From assembly GCA_035528275.1 (NCBI GenBank), contig DATKYV010000365.1, positions 1-9,811 of the forward strand: a stretch of 9,811 nt of DNA, written 5' to 3'. Below, piece by piece: positions 8,272 through 9,811 of the stretch (position 1 is the first letter of the stretch; each line of letters begins with the position of its first letter). Below the pieces are notes generated by a model that worked only from the letters and a program-made list of their open reading frames with translations, ran no database searches and had not been told where the DNA came from. This DNA comes from DATKYV01 sp035528275 (GTDB taxonomy: Bacteria > Acidobacteriota > Terriglobia > UBA7540). Both the position numbers and the translations under genes were made by a program.

Positions 8272-8379
8272 GATCTTCGCTTCCTTCCCTCACATCCCGT
8301 TGCGCGCGGGTGCGACGGCAACCCTCCGCCTCGTTATTCTGAGTTGTGCCTCACCCACACAGCCCTGCGTCCGGCTAGC

Positions 8380-8409
8380 ATTGTAGTCTGATGCACGCCA
8401 AATTTTCAG
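8380..8409 (-). promoter_or_regulatory. Candidate sigma70-type promoter of the sdhCDAB operon
   Basis: On the minus strand, CTGAAA (8409-8404) and TACAAT (8385-8380) are separated by 18 bp. TACAAT matches the -10 consensus at five of six positions, and CTGAAA matches TTGACA at four. Transcription would begin near 8373, about 100 nt before sdhC. Confidence 0.35.
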
Positions 8410-8578
8410 CCGACATTTCCCGTTCGGACTCTCCTCGTGAACCTTTGCATGTAATCAGGGATCCGCCGTTCCGCGTGGATGGTTCAGATGTGACCTCGCC
8501 TCGCCCCAGTCCGTTGTTGCCGCGGCCAACGACGAAAAGCCACTTGTACGACGATCTGACCCGCTACCCAGTTCCCAA

Positions 8579-8607
8579 TTGACGCGGCGGGCGGAATGGA
8601 ATATCTT
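8579..8607 (+). promoter_or_regulatory. Candidate sigma70-type promoter of the frdA-like gene
   Basis: TTGACG (8579-8584) and TATCTT (8602-8607) are separated by exactly 17 bp. The -35 matches at five of six positions and the -10 at four. Transcription would begin near 8614, leaving a leader of about 125 nt. Confidence 0.45.
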
Positions 8608-8722
8608 ACGCTTCTGCCCTAAGTTTCCCTCGCCGGGCATCCCGGGCCGCGTGCCGACCAAACCGGGAAGCTTGCTCGTCCCTCGCATTCGCATCACATC
8701 CTGGACCCGCTCTTGGAGCACC

Positions 8723-8728
8723 AAGGAG
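8723..8728 (+). promoter_or_regulatory. Ribosome binding site of the frdA-like gene
   Basis: AAGGAG lies 10 nt before the ATG at 8739. It supports this start, which places the FAD GxGxxG motif at residues 12-17 as usual. Confidence 0.6.
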
Positions 8729-8738
8729 CACCTGAAGC

Positions 8739-9811
8739 ATGCAGCAAATAACTCATGATGTCTTGATCCTGGGAACGGGACTCGCCGGGCTGCGCGCCGC
8801 CGTGGAGATCTGCATCAAGACGCGGGGCCAGGCCGATATCGGCCTTGTCTCCAAAGTGCAGATCATGCGCTCGCATTCGGTGTGCGCGGAGGGAGGCACC
8901 GCCGCGGTGATGCGCCCCGAGGAAGGGGACAGCCTCGAACTGCACGCCTGGGACACGGTGAAAGGCTCCGACTTCCTGGCGGACCAGAATGTAGTCGATC
9001 GATTTGTAAGAGCATCGCCGGATGAAATTCGCCTCCTCGAGCACCGGGGAGTCCCGTGGTCGCGCCGCGAAGACGGGCGAATCATGCAGAGGCCTTTTGG
9101 AGGGCATTCGTTCCCGCGGGCGTGCATGGCGGCTGACAAGACCGGCTTTTTCGAGATGCAGGCCCTCTACGACAATCTGCTCAAGTACGACAACTACACG
9201 CGCTACGACGAATGCTTCGTCACTTCAATGCTTCTAGAGGGTGGCCGGTTCGCCGGCCTGACGCTCTTCGACGCCCCGACGGGCGAGTTTTACGTCTTGC
9301 GCGGCAAGGCCCTCCTGATCGCTTCCGGAGGCTTGGGGAATCTCTACGGATTCACCACCTACTCTCAAACCGTCACCGGCGATGGGCAGGCCATCGCCTA
9401 TCGCGCGGGCCTGCCCCTCGAGGATCCCGAGTTCCTGCAATTTCACCCCACCGGGCTGGTGCCCTCCGGCATCTTGATGACCGAAGGCTGCCGCGGCGAA
9501 GGCGGCTACCTGCGCAACAATAAGGGCGAGCGATTCATGGAGAAGTATGCGCCCAAGATGATGGAACTCGCGCCGCGCGACATCATCTCCCGCGCCGAGA
9601 TTACGGAAATCCTCGAAGGGCGCGGCATCCCGGGACCCGACGGGCTCGGCAGCATCCATCTCGATTTGACCCACCTGGGCGCCGAAAAGATCAACAAACG
9701 CCTGCCCCTGATCCGTGAAGTGTGCATGAAGTTCCTGGGCATCGATCCGATCACGCATCCCATTCCCATCCGGCCCGTGGCTCACTACTCCATGGGCGGC
9801 ATCGAGGCGGA
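8739..9811 (+). CDS. frdA: Fumarate reductase/succinate dehydrogenase flavoprotein subunit, FrdA-like (3' end beyond the window)
   Basis: 357 codons are open to the window edge, about 60% of a usual flavoprotein of 570-600 residues. The protein begins with an FAD Rossmann motif GTGLAG (12-17), then SKVQIMRSHSVCAEGG with His46 as the covalent FAD ligand. Later come PWSRREDG, AADKTGFFEMQALYD, QFHPTG (His236), ILMTEGCRGEGG, APRD (Arg280) and AHYSMGG (His349), the dicarboxylate-site residues of the family. MRSHxxxAEGGxAAV and SGILMTEGCRGEGG follow E. coli FrdA more closely than SdhA, and it is clearly divergent from the SdhA encoded at 5671-7400. It should interconvert fumarate and succinate; the favoured direction cannot be told from sequence. 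FrdB and anchor genes are expected just beyond the window. An alternative is a second (non-classical) succinate dehydrogenase. The frame is intact here. Confidence 0.9.
   Translation, partial: MQQITHDVLILGTGLAGLRAAVEICIKTRGQADIGLVSKVQIMRSHSVCAEGGTAAVMRPEEGDSLELHAWDTVKGSDFLADQNVVDRFVRASPDEIRLLEHRGVPWSRREDGRIMQRPFGGHSFPRACMAADKTGFFEMQALYDNLLKYDNYTRYDECFVTSMLLEGGRFAGLTLFDAPTGEFYVLRGKALLIASGGLGNLYGFTTYSQTVTGDGQAIAYRAGLPLEDPEFLQFHPTGLVPSGILMTEGCRGEGGYLRNNKGERFMEKYAPKMMELAPRDIISRAEITEILEGRGIPGPDGLGSIHLDLTHLGAEKINKRLPLIREVCMKFLGIDPITHPIPIRPVAHYSMGGIEA

Larger units (their letters stand above)
8272..8738. promoter_or_regulatory. 467 bp divergent intergenic region between sdhC and the frdA-like gene
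   Basis: No open frame here has both a ribosome binding site and family resemblance; a 63-codon frame at 8391-8582 lacks both. The region should hold both promoters, and candidates are listed separately. A small perfect hairpin (CCGGG, loop CAT, CCCGG) is at 8633-8645, which would be inside the frdA leader. I see no recognisable operator. Confidence 0.5.

Noticed and set aside
8391..8724. Possible small genes in the sdhC-frdA intergenic region (63 codons plus strand; 89 codons minus strand)
   Set aside because: No ribosome binding site, no recognisable motif, and they overlap the candidate promoters.

Overview
The window is GC-rich and looks like chromosomal DNA from a Gram-negative-type soil or sediment bacterium, most likely Acidobacteriota. 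The reasons are a large Tat-exported CRTAC1-type protein (FG-GAP/VCBS propeller plus ASPIC/UnbV tail), a Tat-exported amidohydrolase, a PilZ protein, and a four-gene succinate dehydrogenase whose SdhA/SdhC sequences resemble the Thermus/acidobacterial style. The phylum is an inference from gene style, because no rRNA or other marker gene is present. There is no tRNA, rRNA, CRISPR array, transposase or phage gene.

Layout. Bases 1-336 (+) are the C-terminal part of a PilZ-domain protein. Bases 337-655 hold no convincing gene. Bases 656-2440 (-) encode the CRTAC1/ASPIC-UnbV protein. It diverges from an exported dienelactone hydrolase-like protein at 2716-3468 (+). Bases 3510-4763 (-) encode a Tat-exported amidohydrolase/deacetylase. 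From 8271 down to 4843 (-) runs a succinate dehydrogenase operon in the order sdhC-sdhD-sdhA-sdhB, with the amidohydrolase 79 bp behind sdhB and possibly co-transcribed. After a 467 bp intergenic region carrying candidate divergent promoters, a second flavoprotein of the same superfamily, resembling E. coli FrdA, starts at 8739 (+) and runs off the window.

How they fit together. SdhA (covalent FAD, succinate oxidation), SdhB (three Fe-S clusters) and the two membrane anchors SdhC/SdhD (four conserved His, suggesting a di-heme type A complex) form complex II. The divergent FrdA-like protein suggests a second succinate:quinone oxidoreductase or fumarate reductase beside it. The remaining genes are exported or signalling functions with no obvious pathway link to complex II.

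Main unusual points. (1) sdhA and sdhC are each broken near the N-terminus by what looks like one missing G in a G run. Restoring the base recovers a textbook N-terminus in both, so this is either a shared sequencing/assembly error or very recent decay. (2) The sdhD-sdhA and sdhA-sdhB gaps are almost the same length (112 and 111 bp). Each is filled by a mirror-image element: an arm of NNNCATTG octamers, a 26-29 bp GC-rich core, and an arm of CAATGNNN octamers, with the upstream gene's stop codon inside the outer repeats. This element is the best candidate in the window for something undescribed. (3) An open in-frame stretch upstream of the Tat signal of the CRTAC1 protein resembles part of an ankyrin repeat.
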